A stretch of 64,000 nt of DNA, taken from assembly GCA_910584825.1 (NCBI GenBank), contig CAJUCI010000007.1:43330-107329 (forward strand), written 5' to 3'. Shown here one piece after another: positions 25,581 to 36,400 of this stretch. The position numbers and the translations under genes are program-made. This stretch comes from an uncultured Duncaniella sp. (GTDB taxonomy: Bacteria; Bacteroidota; Bacteroidia; Bacteroidales; Muribaculaceae). How positions within the stretch are numbered: the stretch's first letter is position 1; every line of letters starts with the position of its first letter. The notes under the pieces are model-generated. The model had not been told where the DNA came from. It saw only the letters and a program-made list of their open reading frames with translations, and made no database searches.

Positions 25581-26636
25581 TTAATAGTTCCACTGGCAGG
25601 CCACCATTCGGAGATTGTTACAAGCGATGGTGCGGAAGTCGGTTATCTGGTTGAAGCGGCAGTTGACGTAAGTAAGAGCCTGGTCAAATGATACATCAAG
25701 CATGGTCAGCTGGTTGTTGTTACAGATAAGACGCTGGAGGAAAGTCTGGTTAGAGAGAGTAAGCTGGGTAAGGTCGTTGTAAGAGCAGTCAACATACTGG
25801 AGGTTGGGGCAACCTTCTACGCTGAAAGTGGTAAGGTCGTTGTAAGAGCAAACGATGTCAAGAAGAGCGTTGCACTCACGGACGCCGAGCGATACCATGT
25901 TGTTGTCAGAGCAGATGAGAGTTGACAGCGAGGGGAGACCTGAGATGAGGAGGTTGGTAATCTCATTGTCGTCCACATTAAGGTTCTGGAGGCCCTCAAC
26001 ACCGGCGAGGGTGAGAGTGGTCAGCTTATTGTAGCCGCAATAGAGGTTCTTCAATCCGGTGCAACCCGACACGTTGAGTGACTCGAGGTGGCAACCCTGG
26101 CAGTTGAGAGTCTCGAGGTTGTAAGAGTTCTCGAGGCTGAGCTCTACAAAGAGGTTGTTGGATACGTTCAGTTTCTTAAGAAGGGGCGCGTTGCTGAGGT
26201 TGATGTCAGTAAGGCGGTTCTTATAGATTGAGAGAGTCTGCAGGGCAGCACATCCGTCGAGCTGGACTTCAGTGATTTTGTTACGTCCTGCGTTGAGTTC
26301 GGTAAGTGCCGGGCAATTAGCCACGCTAAGAGCGGAGAGGTTGTTACGCGACACGTCAACTTTGGTAAGTGCCTTGAAGCCTGCAAGATTAAGAGTGCCG
26401 GAAAGCTTCTTGTCTTTCCATTCGATTGCGGTGACGTGACCGTTCTCGACTTTCACACCCTCGATGGATGCTATGGCATTGGGGTCAGCTACCCTGAGTG
26501 CGGTAGCATTGGTTCCCTCGGCGGTAGGCTCAGCAAGGAAAGCTTTAAGCTGCTTTGCCTCGTTCTTGTCAAGATTCTGAGCAAATGCGGTCATACTTCC
26601 AAGCACAACTGCAATGATTAATAACGCTTTTTTCAT
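25581..26636 (-). CDS. Secreted leucine-rich-repeat protein
   Basis: Exported protein of 351 residues: signal peptide MKKALLIIAVVLGSMTAFAQ, a short N-terminal cap region to about residue 75, then about 12 tandem leucine-rich repeats of about 21 residues to the end. Typical units are LTKVDVSRNNLSALSVANCP, LTELNAGRNKITEVQLDGC and LQYVDCSYNDLTQLTLSN. Many units have Cys at the consensus N position or just before it. LRR arcs bind proteins or glycans, but the ligand is unknown. There is no C-terminal YFNLQG-type segment, so it is probably periplasmic or released. It has its own terminator. Confidence 0.88.
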   Translation of the reverse strand: MKKALLIIAVVLGSMTAFAQNLDKNEAKQLKAFLAEPTAEGTNATALRVADPNAIASIEGVKVENGHVTAIEWKDKKLSGTLNLAGFKALTKVDVSRNNLSALSVANCPALTELNAGRNKITEVQLDGCAALQTLSIYKNRLTDINLSNAPLLKKLNVSNNLFVELSLENSYNLETLNCQGCHLESLNVSGCTGLKNLYCGYNKLTTLTLAGVEGLQNLNVDDNEITNLLISGLPSLSTLICSDNNMVSLGVRECNALLDIVCSYNDLTTFSVEGCPNLQYVDCSYNDLTQLTLSNQTFLQRLICNNNQLTMLDVSFDQALTYVNCRFNQITDFRTIACNNLRMVACQWNY

Positions 26637-26751
26637 AAAACAATAGTTGTTGGTTGTGTTAATTTTTACTTATCTAACACTGACGACCGAAAAAAGGTTT
26701 TATGACCGCGCGACTTTGTCGGATGAATTTTAAAAATTTTTACTAAAAACA

Positions 26752-26806
26752 TTGACCGGGCACCGCTACACGTATCTCACGTGGCGATTGCCCGGTCAAA
26801 AAAATT
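26752..26806 (-). terminator. Terminator downstream of dnaB
   Basis: Perfect 11-bp stem TTGACCGGGCA / TGCCCGGTCAA, with an inner CACGT/ACGTG hairpin in the loop. A- and T-rich flanks lie on both sides, so it could work in both directions. It lies about 60 nt after the dnaB stop on the minus strand. Confidence 0.75.
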
Positions 26807-26863
26807 TTTTCATGCACGCGCTCCCCTCGGGTGCGCACGCGTATGTCTATATGAACACCTCCG

Positions 26864-28450
26864 TCAGAAGGGTGCCGGCTCGTCGGCCGACGACGGCATT
26901 ATGTCGGCCGTGCCGCCCTGAAATGCAGGCACTCCGCCGCCGAGCGGGTCACCGCCGGCCATCGCTCCGCCGTCGGGCGCGTTGAGGCGCGACTCGCGCT
27001 GTCCGCTGCCCACCGACACCTCGCCGTCCCAATTCTCAAAACGTGCGTATTTCGACTTGAACCTCATCTTCACGTCATCCACACGACCCGAACGGTGCTT
27101 GGCCACGATAAACTCGGCCAGACCGCGTATGTCATTGCCCGCACCGTCCACGCCCGAACGCAGATAATACTCAGGGCGGTGGATGAAGCAGACGATGTCG
27201 GCATCCTGCTCGATGGCTCCCGACTCACGGAGGTCACTGAGCTGCGGACGCTTGCCGTCCTTCGAGTCGGCTCCGCGCGACTCCACCGAACGGTTGAGCT
27301 GCGACAGGGCCACGATAGGTATGTTAAGCTCCTTGGCCAGCTGCTTGAGCGAGCGCGAAATCATGGACACCTCCTGCTCGCGAGAGCCAAACTTCATGCC
27401 CGACGCGTTCATGAGCTGCAGGTAGTCGATGATGATGAACGATACGTTATGCTCCCTGACGAGTCGGCGCGCCTTGGTGCGCAGCTCGAAGATTGAGAGC
27501 GATGCGGTGTCGTCGATATACAGCGGCGCGCTGTAGAGGTTCTTGACGCGCGACATCAGCTGGTCCCACTCCATCTGCGAGAGCTGTCCGCTCTTGATTT
27601 TCTCACCCTCAATCTCACAGGTGTTCTGGATGAGACGGTTCACGAGCTGGAGGTTGGACATCTCAAGCGAGAAGATGGCCACGGGTATGTTATAGTTGAC
27701 AGCCATATTCTTGGCCATCGAGAGCACAAACGCAGTCTTGCCCATCGCAGGACGGGCTGCGATGATGATGAGGTCGCTCCTCTGCCATCCCGACGTGAGC
27801 TTGTCAAGCTCGTGGAATCCCGACTCCAGACCCGAGAGGCCCGACGCACGGTTGGCCGAAATCTGAATCTGCTCGATGGCCGAGTTGATTACGGGGTCAA
27901 TCTGCGTCACATCCTTCTTGACGTTGCGCTGCGAGATTTCAAAGAGCTTGCCCTCGGCCTCCTGCAGAAGGTCGTCCACGTCATAACTCTCGTCAAACGC
28001 CTGCGCCTCAATCTGCGAGGCGAAGCGTATCAGCTCGCGTGCGAGATACTTCTGCGCCACGATGCGGGCGTGAAACTCCACGTGCGCGCCCGAGGCCACG
28101 CGTGATGTCAGCTCGGATATGCGCAACGCTCCGCCCGCACCCTCGAGCTCGCCCTGCAGACGCAGCTTTTCCGTCACGGTGAGCATATCTATGCTCTGCT
28201 GGGCCGCGCCGAGGCTCTGGATGGCGGCATAGATTTTCTGATTGCCGGGGTCATAGAACGACTCGGGCTTCAGAATATCGCACACCACCGTGTAGGCGTC
28301 CTTCTCGAGCATCAGCGCGCCGAGCACGGCCTCCTCGAGGTCGTTGTCGCGCGGAGGTATGCGCCCGCCGTGGTCAAACTGCGACACATGCTGGGGCTTG
28401 GACACACGTCCGTTATAGGAATTATTATATGTATTGTTATCCTGTGGCAT
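26864..28450 (-). CDS. dnaB: Replicative DNA helicase DnaB
   Basis: Hexameric helicase that unwinds DNA at the replication fork, 528 residues. The DnaB_N domain begins DLEEAVLGALMLEKDAYT; the RecA-like domain has Walker A ARPAMGKTAFVLS, Walker B IIIDYLQLM and the QLNRSVESR loop. The C-terminal tail is Gly/Pro-rich (GGDPLGGGVPAFQGG). An in-frame ATG at 28552 would add 34 residues, but the promoter -7 box (28471-28478) lies inside that stretch, so the start is ATG 28450 (MPQDNNTYNN). It is an independent transcription unit between the sensor gene and the LRR gene. Confidence 0.96.
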   Translation of the reverse strand: MPQDNNTYNNSYNGRVSKPQHVSQFDHGGRIPPRDNDLEEAVLGALMLEKDAYTVVCDILKPESFYDPGNQKIYAAIQSLGAAQQSIDMLTVTEKLRLQGELEGAGGALRISELTSRVASGAHVEFHARIVAQKYLARELIRFASQIEAQAFDESYDVDDLLQEAEGKLFEISQRNVKKDVTQIDPVINSAIEQIQISANRASGLSGLESGFHELDKLTSGWQRSDLIIIAARPAMGKTAFVLSMAKNMAVNYNIPVAIFSLEMSNLQLVNRLIQNTCEIEGEKIKSGQLSQMEWDQLMSRVKNLYSAPLYIDDTASLSIFELRTKARRLVREHNVSFIIIDYLQLMNASGMKFGSREQEVSMISRSLKQLAKELNIPIVALSQLNRSVESRGADSKDGKRPQLSDLRESGAIEQDADIVCFIHRPEYYLRSGVDGAGNDIRGLAEFIVAKHRSGRVDDVKMRFKSKYARFENWDGEVSVGSGQRESRLNAPDGGAMAGGDPLGGGVPAFQGGTADIMPSSADEPAPF

Positions 28451-28470
28451 CTGGATTGGTTTTGTGATTA

Positions 28471-28501
28471 CAAAGTTACGCGTTTCACCCCACTCTTGAA
28501 A
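28471..28501 (-). promoter_or_regulatory. Promoter of dnaB
   Basis: Minus strand: TTTC (28501-28498), a 19-nt spacer, TAACTTTG (28478-28471), with about 17 nt of leader before the ATG at 28450. It decides the dnaB start. Confidence 0.75.
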
Positions 28502-28552
28502 CTGAGCGGCGCGTTTAATAACAAATTTTAGCAACGTGTCCCTGAGGGCCAC

Positions 28553-31309
28553 CTACTCCGCCGCCCCCTTGCGATAGGCCCCGGGAGTGACTCCGCGCGA
28601 CGCCTTGAAGCACTTGCCGAAATAATTCATGTCGGAAAATCCGCAGTCCACGGCTATCTCCTTTATGGGTATATTGGTAGTGGACAGGAGGGTCGACGCA
28701 CGTGTCAGACGTGTCTCGCGGAGAAATTCAGCCGGGGTCACGCCCATCAGGCTCTTCATCTTGCGTGTAAGTCCGCTGCGACTCACGGCCACTGCGGCGG
28801 CCATATCGTCGACCGACACCGACGAGTCTGACAGGTGAGCCTCGATATATTCAAGCAACGAGTCCATCAGCTGGCGGTCATCGGGCGAGAGGCGCGACGC
28901 ACGGTTGTCATCCGCCTGCGGAGCGGCCTCGGGGACAGCCGCCACACTCTCCACATCATGCTGCCTTACATCCTGGGCGGCGGCACGCGACTCGAGCAGG
29001 CGCAGATGCTCCTCAAGGGTCTCGCGCTGCAGCTGCTTGATGCGGCGCACGTACATCACCGTCCACGCCACCACGGCTACAACTCCGAGCAACAGCAGAA
29101 TATATAGAGCCTTTGCCCAACCCGTCTCCCAGAACGTCGGGAGCACGTCGAGCAATACCGACCTGTCATTGTCAAGCCACCGCCCGTAGGTGTCGGTGGA
29201 GCGCACGGTCACGGTATAGGTGCCAGGTGCGAGGTCGGCAAATGTCACCGTGCGCGAGCCTTCAAGTTCGGTCCACTCGCCGTCGCCCACCCTGAACGCA
29301 TAGCGCACCGACGGCGCATCGGTATAGCACAAGGCCGAGAAGCGCAACGTGACATTACGTTCCGACGGGCGGAGCACTATCCTGTCGGTCAGCGGTGTTA
29401 GCAGCGAGTCGGGCTGTCCGGCTATTGAGACGGAGGTAAACACTATCGGGAAATGCTCGGTGGGGGTCATGTCGGCATCGAGCGTCACCCTCAGGGCACC
29501 GTCGTTCAATCCCACAATCCAGTCGCCGCAGCCGTTCCTCACCGGGCGGGCGTCGCTGAAACTCATCTCCCCGTGCCAGAACGACCGCCCGAACACCTTG
29601 GAGACACCCGTCGAGGGGTCAAGCAGATACAGCTCCCTGCCACTTGTGACGAGCAGAGTGTCACCCTCGCCCCACGGCGACACCGACAGGGCCACATCGG
29701 GGCTGTAACATCCGCCGGGGTGATAGCTGCGGAACTCCCATCGGTCGCCACCACGGCATGTCAGGGGCGAGGTGACGCGCGCCACACCGCCGCTCTCAGT
29801 GGCCACATACAGCCCGCCGTCATCGCCCATGCACACATCCATCGTGGCCACATTGCCCAGCGACGACGCGCGCCCAGGCTCGCTGACATGGAGAGTGAAA
29901 TGTATGGAGTCGGGCACAAACGGCTCGGGGATATTAAAACTGAGCAGTCCGCCGGTCGTGGCGGCCACTCCGAGAGTGTCACCTATAATCATCAGACGCC
30001 TCACTTTGGATGCATCTTCAGGATAACCCTTCAGCTCACCGAGACGCGTGAACCCGGGGCTGACCTCATTGGGGCTGACCACCACATCTATGCCTGTGCC
30101 CATCGACGCCAGCCACAGCCGGCCATGCGCGTCGAGCGTCCCGTCATAGTAGGACGTTCCCGACGGTGAAGACGGATTGTCGGCATCATGCTCGAAATGG
30201 CTCACCACATATGGCCCGAACTCCCCCTCCGAGGCAAAACGATACAGGCCGTCAGGCTTGGTGCCAAGCCACACGTCGGTATAGGATGTGGGTATAATAC
30301 TGTAGACCGAAGCTCCAAACCGAGCCTTTCCACGGCTGAAACTGCCGTCGGGCCTTACATAAAAGGTGCGGGTGCTGTCATCCTCCGCCGTGACGGTCAG
30401 CATTTCAGCATCGCTCCACGACTGCCACAGCTCACCGCGCATGGCGTTATAATACGAGGTGCGGAGCATCGAACCTGCCCCGATAGACGTATCAATATCA
30501 TAAGGCGCGGAGCCAAGCGTGAGACAATGCAGCCCTTTCTTGCTGCATAGCCACACATTGCCCTGCGCGTCGGTGGTGCAATAGCGCAATGACTGATTAC
30601 GCGTGCCAAGGTCGGCCATGACGGTAAAGGGGCCGTCCACGCCGGGCGCGCTCACCACCTCGCCGTCACGGGTGACGAGCCATACCGTGCCCGCATCGTC
30701 GCGCCGCGACAGCACGAGCGACTCCGATTTGTAAGGGCCTACCGAACCGAGCTTGCGGTTGCCGGTCGACCGCAGTTTCTTTCCGCTGATGTCATCGGTC
30801 ATCACAGCCGCATCCTCGGGCGACTGCACGGCCGGGAGCACGATGAATCCCCCGCCGTCAAGAGTGAGCACCACCTCGCCGTCGACAGTGGCGGCTACCG
30901 ACTTTACTGAAAACTTCCGTCCGACAGCCTCCTCTATGCGCGCATGCGAATCATGAAACGTATATGTGTCCACATCGAGTCTCACCACCCGGCCGTCAAT
31001 CCTGCACCACAATGCTCCGTGCGGGCCGAGCCTTATGTCACTTACTCGCGACGAATATCGGCGCACATCGTCATTGATGCCGGGGCGGATACATCTGAAC
31101 TCATTTCCGTCAAATCGGTTCAGGCCGTTCCACGTCGCCACCCACAGCACACCGTTGTCATCCTGCACCACCTGCTTGACAAGATGTTGCGACAGTCCGT
31201 CGCGCTCGTCATAGCTGCGCACCGAGCAGTACGGCTCGCCGCCCCTGACCGCAGGGGCGCACAATAATAATATGAAGAGAATTGCAAGAGTTTTTAAGTG
31301 ACGTGGCAT
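28553..31309 (-). CDS. Transmembrane sensor with periplasmic propeller and cytoplasmic AraC domain, lacking kinase and receiver
   Basis: Membrane-spanning transcription regulator of 918 residues. After signal peptide MPRHLKTLAILFILLLCAP come two-component-regulator beta-propeller repeats (for example DNGVLWVATWNGLNRFDG, and ARLGPHGALWC-like units), then a Y_Y_Y domain (about 640-725), one membrane helix (LYILLLLGVVAVVAWTVMY, about 734-754), a coiled coil, and an AraC HTH pair (about 817-915; IKEIAVDCGFSDMNYFGKCF). The histidine kinase, ATPase and receiver parts of a hybrid two-component system are absent, so signalling must be direct. It is divergent from the pectin esterase genes, its likely targets (inference). 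The start is fixed by the promoter at 31351. Confidence 0.88.
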   Translation of the reverse strand: MPRHLKTLAILFILLLCAPAVRGGEPYCSVRSYDERDGLSQHLVKQVVQDDNGVLWVATWNGLNRFDGNEFRCIRPGINDDVRRYSSRVSDIRLGPHGALWCRIDGRVVRLDVDTYTFHDSHARIEEAVGRKFSVKSVAATVDGEVVLTLDGGGFIVLPAVQSPEDAAVMTDDISGKKLRSTGNRKLGSVGPYKSESLVLSRRDDAGTVWLVTRDGEVVSAPGVDGPFTVMADLGTRNQSLRYCTTDAQGNVWLCSKKGLHCLTLGSAPYDIDTSIGAGSMLRTSYYNAMRGELWQSWSDAEMLTVTAEDDSTRTFYVRPDGSFSRGKARFGASVYSIIPTSYTDVWLGTKPDGLYRFASEGEFGPYVVSHFEHDADNPSSPSGTSYYDGTLDAHGRLWLASMGTGIDVVVSPNEVSPGFTRLGELKGYPEDASKVRRLMIIGDTLGVAATTGGLLSFNIPEPFVPDSIHFTLHVSEPGRASSLGNVATMDVCMGDDGGLYVATESGGVARVTSPLTCRGGDRWEFRSYHPGGCYSPDVALSVSPWGEGDTLLVTSGRELYLLDPSTGVSKVFGRSFWHGEMSFSDARPVRNGCGDWIVGLNDGALRVTLDADMTPTEHFPIVFTSVSIAGQPDSLLTPLTDRIVLRPSERNVTLRFSALCYTDAPSVRYAFRVGDGEWTELEGSRTVTFADLAPGTYTVTVRSTDTYGRWLDNDRSVLLDVLPTFWETGWAKALYILLLLGVVAVVAWTVMYVRRIKQLQRETLEEHLRLLESRAAAQDVRQHDVESVAAVPEAAPQADDNRASRLSPDDRQLMDSLLEYIEAHLSDSSVSVDDMAAAVAVSRSGLTRKMKSLMGVTPAEFLRETRLTRASTLLSTTNIPIKEIAVDCGFSDMNYFGKCFKASRGVTPGAYRKGAAE

Positions 31310-31350
31310 GGCATCAGACACGGATGATTGTGACAAGTGTTTTTCTAAAG

Positions 31351-31381
31351 CAAAAATAGGTAAAATCCGCCCAACCTGCAA
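31351..31381 (-). promoter_or_regulatory. Promoter of the sensor-regulator gene
   Basis: Minus strand TTG (31381-31379), a 20-nt spacer, TATTTTTG (31358-31351). It excludes the upstream in-frame start at 31381 and supports ATG 31309. Confidence 0.75.
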
Positions 31382-31442
31382 GTTTGAGCTGATTTTACCA
31401 TTAAATTACCCGATTTCACCATCAATCGCCCCGCATCATGGC

Positions 31443-31450
31443 TAAATTTG
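31443..31450 (+). promoter_or_regulatory. -7 box of the pectin esterase operon
   Basis: TAAATTTG, 70 nt before the CE12 ATG. There is no good -33 match, as expected of a promoter that needs an activator such as the divergent AraC-type regulator (inference). Confidence 0.55.
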
Positions 31451-31520
31451 CACAGTCACATCACCATGACTATAACCCGCGCGGTTATATGACAGCCGGA
31501 AAACAACTACCATAAATATC

Positions 31521-33428
31521 ATGAAAAAATTACTCACATCACTCATCGCATCAGCCATTGCCCTGTGCCCCTCGCAGGCCGATGCGAAAAAAGTCCACAC
31601 CATCGGCGACAGCACCATGGCCAACTATGACGAGTCGGCCACCGTCACCCGCGGATGGTGCCAGTATCTCCAGCAGTTCCTCACCGGCATCGAGGTCAAC
31701 AACCGAGGCAAGAGCGGCTCATCGAGCAAGAGCTTCTACAAGGAGGCCGCATTCTGGACATCCGTAAAGAAGCAGATGGAGCCGGGCGACTATGTGGTGA
31801 TACAGTTTGCCCACAATGACGAGAAGACCGGCGGCACCGACGGCGACGAGGTCAAGGCCTATTACACCTCAATCGGCGACACCGACAAGGCCAACTCCAC
31901 CGACTATCGCGGCACCAACCCCTCGACCACCTACAAGGAATATCTCCGCAAGTATGTCAACGAGACCCGCGAGGCCGGATGCACCCCCATACTCGTCGGC
32001 CCCATCTGCCGCATGTATTTCTCGGGCAACACCATCCGCCGCAACGGCCGCCACGACCTCGGCGACAATTTCTCGCTCCTGACTTCCAACGGCGTGGTGG
32101 AGAAGCAGAGCGTGCCCGCCGGTGACAAGTCGATGGACTACGTATATCAGATGCAGGAGGTGGCCAAGGAGATGGACGTGCCTTTTGTCGACCTCACCAC
32201 CGGCACCGCCGACCTCTATCTGAGCTATGGCGACAAGGACTGCCACGACATTCTCGGTGACGGCGACGGCTCCACCCACCTGAGCGCGACCGGCGCGGCC
32301 CTCATCGCACGCCGCTTCGTACAGCTCTGCCAGACCCAGGGACTCTTCACCGAATACGCCAACCTCACCGGCGACCTTGGCGTTACCCCAGGCGACGGCC
32401 ACATGGGCCAGGCCTACAAGGGACAGTCGCTCAAAAAGGAGTTTATGGTGACAGGCTTTGACCTCACCCCCGCGACGGGCAATGTCATCGTCTCGGCCAC
32501 CGAAGGGCTCACCCTCTCGGCCGACGGCAAGGAATGGACATCGACCATCTCGCTCCCCTATGACGGCGGCACACTCATACAGCGTTTCAACGCCTGCGTC
32601 ACTCTCGCCGATGAGGGGGACTTCACCGGCTCGATTACCGTAAAGGCTGGCGACAAGAGCACCGTGATACCCGTAACCGCCTCAGCCGTAAACCTGGCCG
32701 GAGGCACCGAGGCCTCGGTGTACTGGCGTCTCGAAAAGGATGAATCCTACGTGGTGGAAGGCCCTGTCACCGCCATTCCCGAACGTTTTGAAGGGATGTA
32801 CGTGCAGCGTTACGCCAGCCCCAACGCCAAGACCATATGGCCCGAGTCGACCGGCTTTGACGCCTCGCGCAAGACCCAGCGCACCCTCATCACAGGCGAC
32901 AACTGGCCCGACGGGGAGATTGACGAGGTGTCGACACGCTACATCGAGTTTGGCGTCACAGCCATGCCCGAGACCACTTTCAACATCGACGAAATCAGCT
33001 ACTACATGTGCGGTTGCGGAGGCAACGGCATGTGTGTCAAGGTGTACTACTCCACCGACGATGATTTTGCCAACCCCGTCAACATCTACGAGCAGAAGAA
33101 AATGCCCGCCAACAATATGCTCGACGGCAAGGTGACACCCGTCATCAAGCTCGAAGGGGGCAAGTCACTGCGTCTGCGCTTCTACCCCTGGTATAACGGA
33201 GCCGCCAACGGCAAGACCCTCTGCCTCTCCGACATCAAATTTCACGGCTACGTGACCTCGGCTGACCAGTCGGCCATCATCGACACCCTCGCCGACAGCA
33301 CCGTCACCGACACCGCCTATTATACCCTACAGGGCATCCGCACCGTCAACCCCTCGGCCGGCACCCTCTACATCGTGCGCGACACCTACAGCAACGGCGA
33401 GGTAAAGACCTCAAAGAGAATCTACTGA
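31521..33428 (+). CDS. Secreted pectin (rhamnogalacturonan) acetylesterase, CE12-type
   Basis: Secreted SGNH esterase that removes acetyl groups from pectin (rhamnogalacturonan acetylesterase type), 635 residues. Signal peptide 1-22; block I HTIGDSTMANYD (Ser about residue 29), NNRGKSGSSSKSF, block III VIQFAHNDEK and the catalytic Asp/His in GDGSTHLSATGA. The enzyme domain ends near 275. Two beta-rich regions follow (about 285-400 and 410-580), then a C-terminal YYTLQGIRTVNPSAGTLYIV segment like that on other exported proteins here. The CE8 gene follows after 33 bp, so acetyl and methyl removal are encoded together. Confidence 0.87.
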   Translation: MKKLLTSLIASAIALCPSQADAKKVHTIGDSTMANYDESATVTRGWCQYLQQFLTGIEVNNRGKSGSSSKSFYKEAAFWTSVKKQMEPGDYVVIQFAHNDEKTGGTDGDEVKAYYTSIGDTDKANSTDYRGTNPSTTYKEYLRKYVNETREAGCTPILVGPICRMYFSGNTIRRNGRHDLGDNFSLLTSNGVVEKQSVPAGDKSMDYVYQMQEVAKEMDVPFVDLTTGTADLYLSYGDKDCHDILGDGDGSTHLSATGAALIARRFVQLCQTQGLFTEYANLTGDLGVTPGDGHMGQAYKGQSLKKEFMVTGFDLTPATGNVIVSATEGLTLSADGKEWTSTISLPYDGGTLIQRFNACVTLADEGDFTGSITVKAGDKSTVIPVTASAVNLAGGTEASVYWRLEKDESYVVEGPVTAIPERFEGMYVQRYASPNAKTIWPESTGFDASRKTQRTLITGDNWPDGEIDEVSTRYIEFGVTAMPETTFNIDEISYYMCGCGGNGMCVKVYYSTDDDFANPVNIYEQKKMPANNMLDGKVTPVIKLEGGKSLRLRFYPWYNGAANGKTLCLSDIKFHGYVTSADQSAIIDTLADSTVTDTAYYTLQGIRTVNPSAGTLYIVRDTYSNGEVKTSKRIY

Positions 33429-33461
33429 ATCAACTAATACCATAAAACCAATCGACAAGAC

Positions 33462-36400
33462 ATGTTAAAGAAAACACTGACCACATGCCTATGTGCGGCC
33501 GCATGCGGCCTGGGCCTCGCAGCCCAGGACCCCGTGACGCTCGCATCATGGACATTTGAGACAGGCTACACAGTCACCGCACTTGACGGCGGCAACAGCC
33601 TCTACACCCCCAACGGCGGCAGTGCCGAGGACACGGGTTCCGTATGGTACAAAGACGGGACGATAAACATCCTCCCCGAGAGCAGCGCGGGCGACGCTTC
33701 GGTCTACGTGCTCAGCTCGTTCAGCGAAAACCGCTACCACCAGCTGTGCGCCGGCTATCAGACACGCGTCTACCGCATCGAAAACAACGTCGAGAACCCA
33801 TCCACCGACTACACCGACCCCGCCAACCACAAGGCATACTATCAGGTGAGCTTCCCCACTACCGGTTACAAAGGCATCTCGCTGACCTATGCCATCGCCC
33901 CCGGCAACAACACCCAGACCCCTGTCGAGGTGGTCGTGTCGACCGACGGCGGCCGGTCATGGATTGATGCGGGAGCCACAACCTCCACGTCAGCCGTATG
34001 GTTCCAGTATGCCGACGCAACGGTCGACCTCTCGGTCAACAACAAAGACAACGTGCTGGTGCGACTCCTCCCCACCGCCGGCACCACCAACTGGAACATG
34101 CGCAACCTCTCAATCACAGGCACCGAGATGGAGAAGGCCGCGAGTGCCGACAACGAGAACGTGACATTCACTTGGCCTATGGGCACGACCTCACCGGCCA
34201 CCACTGCCACCGCCTCCAACTCAGCCGTATTCTCGGTCTATGAGATGGCCGTAGGCTCGGGCCTCACCGCGACCCGCGAGGCCACAATCACCGGAGCCGC
34301 CACCCAGACCCTCTACAAGCCATCCAACAGCAACTCAGCCGAGTTCAAGGCCGAGGATGCCATCGTATGGACTGTAGTGCCCAAGAAAGGCGTGACATTC
34401 CTCCCCACCTCGTTTGCCTTCCAGGCCAGCAAGCATGGTACCGGCGGCGGCAAGCTCGCCCTCGAGATACGTCAGGGCGACAAGACCGTCATGGAGCCTA
34501 CCCCGCTCAAAGACTACGCCCGCAACGGCACAGGCACAAACTTCACTGATTTTGACGAAAAGATTTCCGCCACAGCCTCATCCGAGCCTCTGACCGTAAT
34601 CCTCTACGTCTACTCGCTCGCCTCAGGCAAGGAGGTAGGTCTTGCCGACTTCGTGCTTTCAGGCGTGGCCAACGGCGAGGTTGAACCCGTGCCCGTCTAC
34701 ACCCTCTCGCTCATCCAGGGCACCGAGGGCGCAGGTGCGCTCTCATGCTCGCCCGCAGGTGCCGAGTTTGATGAAGGTACCACCCTCACCGTAGCAGCCA
34801 CCGAGAATTTCGGCTACCACTTCTCATCGTGGACCGACGAGAGCGGCAAGGTGGTATCGACAGCCAACCCCTACACGTTCCCCCTCACCGCCAACACCCG
34901 CCTCACCGCCAACTACGAGAAGAACAACGTCTACGCCCTCAACCTCACCATTGACGGCGGTGCCAATGTCAACCAGGTGCTCTACCAGCCCCAGGGCAAC
35001 GTCGTGGACGGCGTGCACTATTATGAGGAGGGCACCGAGGTGATGCTCACCACCGTTGACAACCGCGTCCTCTCGTTCACCAACTGGGAGGACAATACCA
35101 CCACCCCCACCCGCGTAATCAAGATGGGCAGCAATATGGACGTGACCGCCACATTCTCGGCTGTCGACTACATCGTAGGCTGGGACTTCTACTTTGACCA
35201 GCCCAACTCCGAGCGCGCCGCCGACTTTAAGGACGAGAGCGACAACGCCGGACTCCTCAGCCTCCACAACCCCGAGGGCAAGACCACCACTTGGCTCACC
35301 CGAGGCGTCACCAACGGCGACGAGAACGGCAAGTGGGGCGCACGCGTCTGGAAAAACCGCAACGACAACAACTATTTCGAGGTGTCGTTCAAGTCGGAAG
35401 GCTACACCAACCTCACCCTCAGCGTCGCCCTCGGCAGCTCATACAACACCTACAACAAGTTCAACATCGAATACACCACCGACGGCGAGAACTACACCCC
35501 GTTTGCCGTCTATGACGTAATCAAGGGCTGGTCATCCTACGAGACCCCTCTGCCCGCCGACGCCGCCAACCAAAAGATGGTGAAAATCCGCTTCATGCCC
35601 GACAAGGAGTCAGGACTCAACGACGGCAGCACATCTGACTATGACGGCCTCTGCATAGCCGAGCTCTTCATCCTCGCCGACAAGGAGAGTGCCAACGATG
35701 ACGTTCCCCCCGTGCTCATCGGCTCCATCCCCGCCGACAAGTCGGAGGGCGCATCGGCCACAGGCTCAATCATCCTCACATTTGACGAGAAGGTCAAGCT
35801 CGGCACAGGCAACGCCACCCTCAACGGCGAGCCCCTCACCGGCAAGGAGAGCGGCAAGAACATAGTCTACAGCTATGCCGGACTCGACTATAACACCGCC
35901 TATACCTTCATCCTCCCCGCCGGAGCCGTCACCGACCGCAACGGCAACAGCTTCGGAGGCACCGAGCTGACATTCACCACTATGGAGCGCACCCAGCCCG
36001 AGGCACGCCTCTATGACGTGATTGTGGCTAAGGACGGCTCGGGCGACTTCACCTCTGTACAGGCCGCCATCGACGCCGCACCCGCATCGTGCATCAAGCC
36101 CTATCTCATCTTCATCAAGAACGGCAACTACAACGAGCATGTCGATGTGCCCAAGACCAAGCCGTTCCTCCACTTCATCGGCCAGGACCGCGACAAGACA
36201 GTGATACTTGACGACAAGCTCTGCGGCGGCGACAACGCCCTCCACGTGAGCGTCGGCGCGACAGTGGTTGTCAACTCCAACGACTGCCTCTTCGAGAACC
36301 TCACACTCGAAAACTCCTACGGCCACGAGAAGCAGGCCGGTCCGCAGGCTCTCGCCCTCAACACCACCGGCGACCGCACAGTGTTCAATAACGTGGCCAT

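Noticed and set aside
28553..31309. Full hybrid two-component system
   Set aside because: Only about 60 residues separate the membrane helix from the AraC domain; no H-box, ATPase or receiver motif is present.
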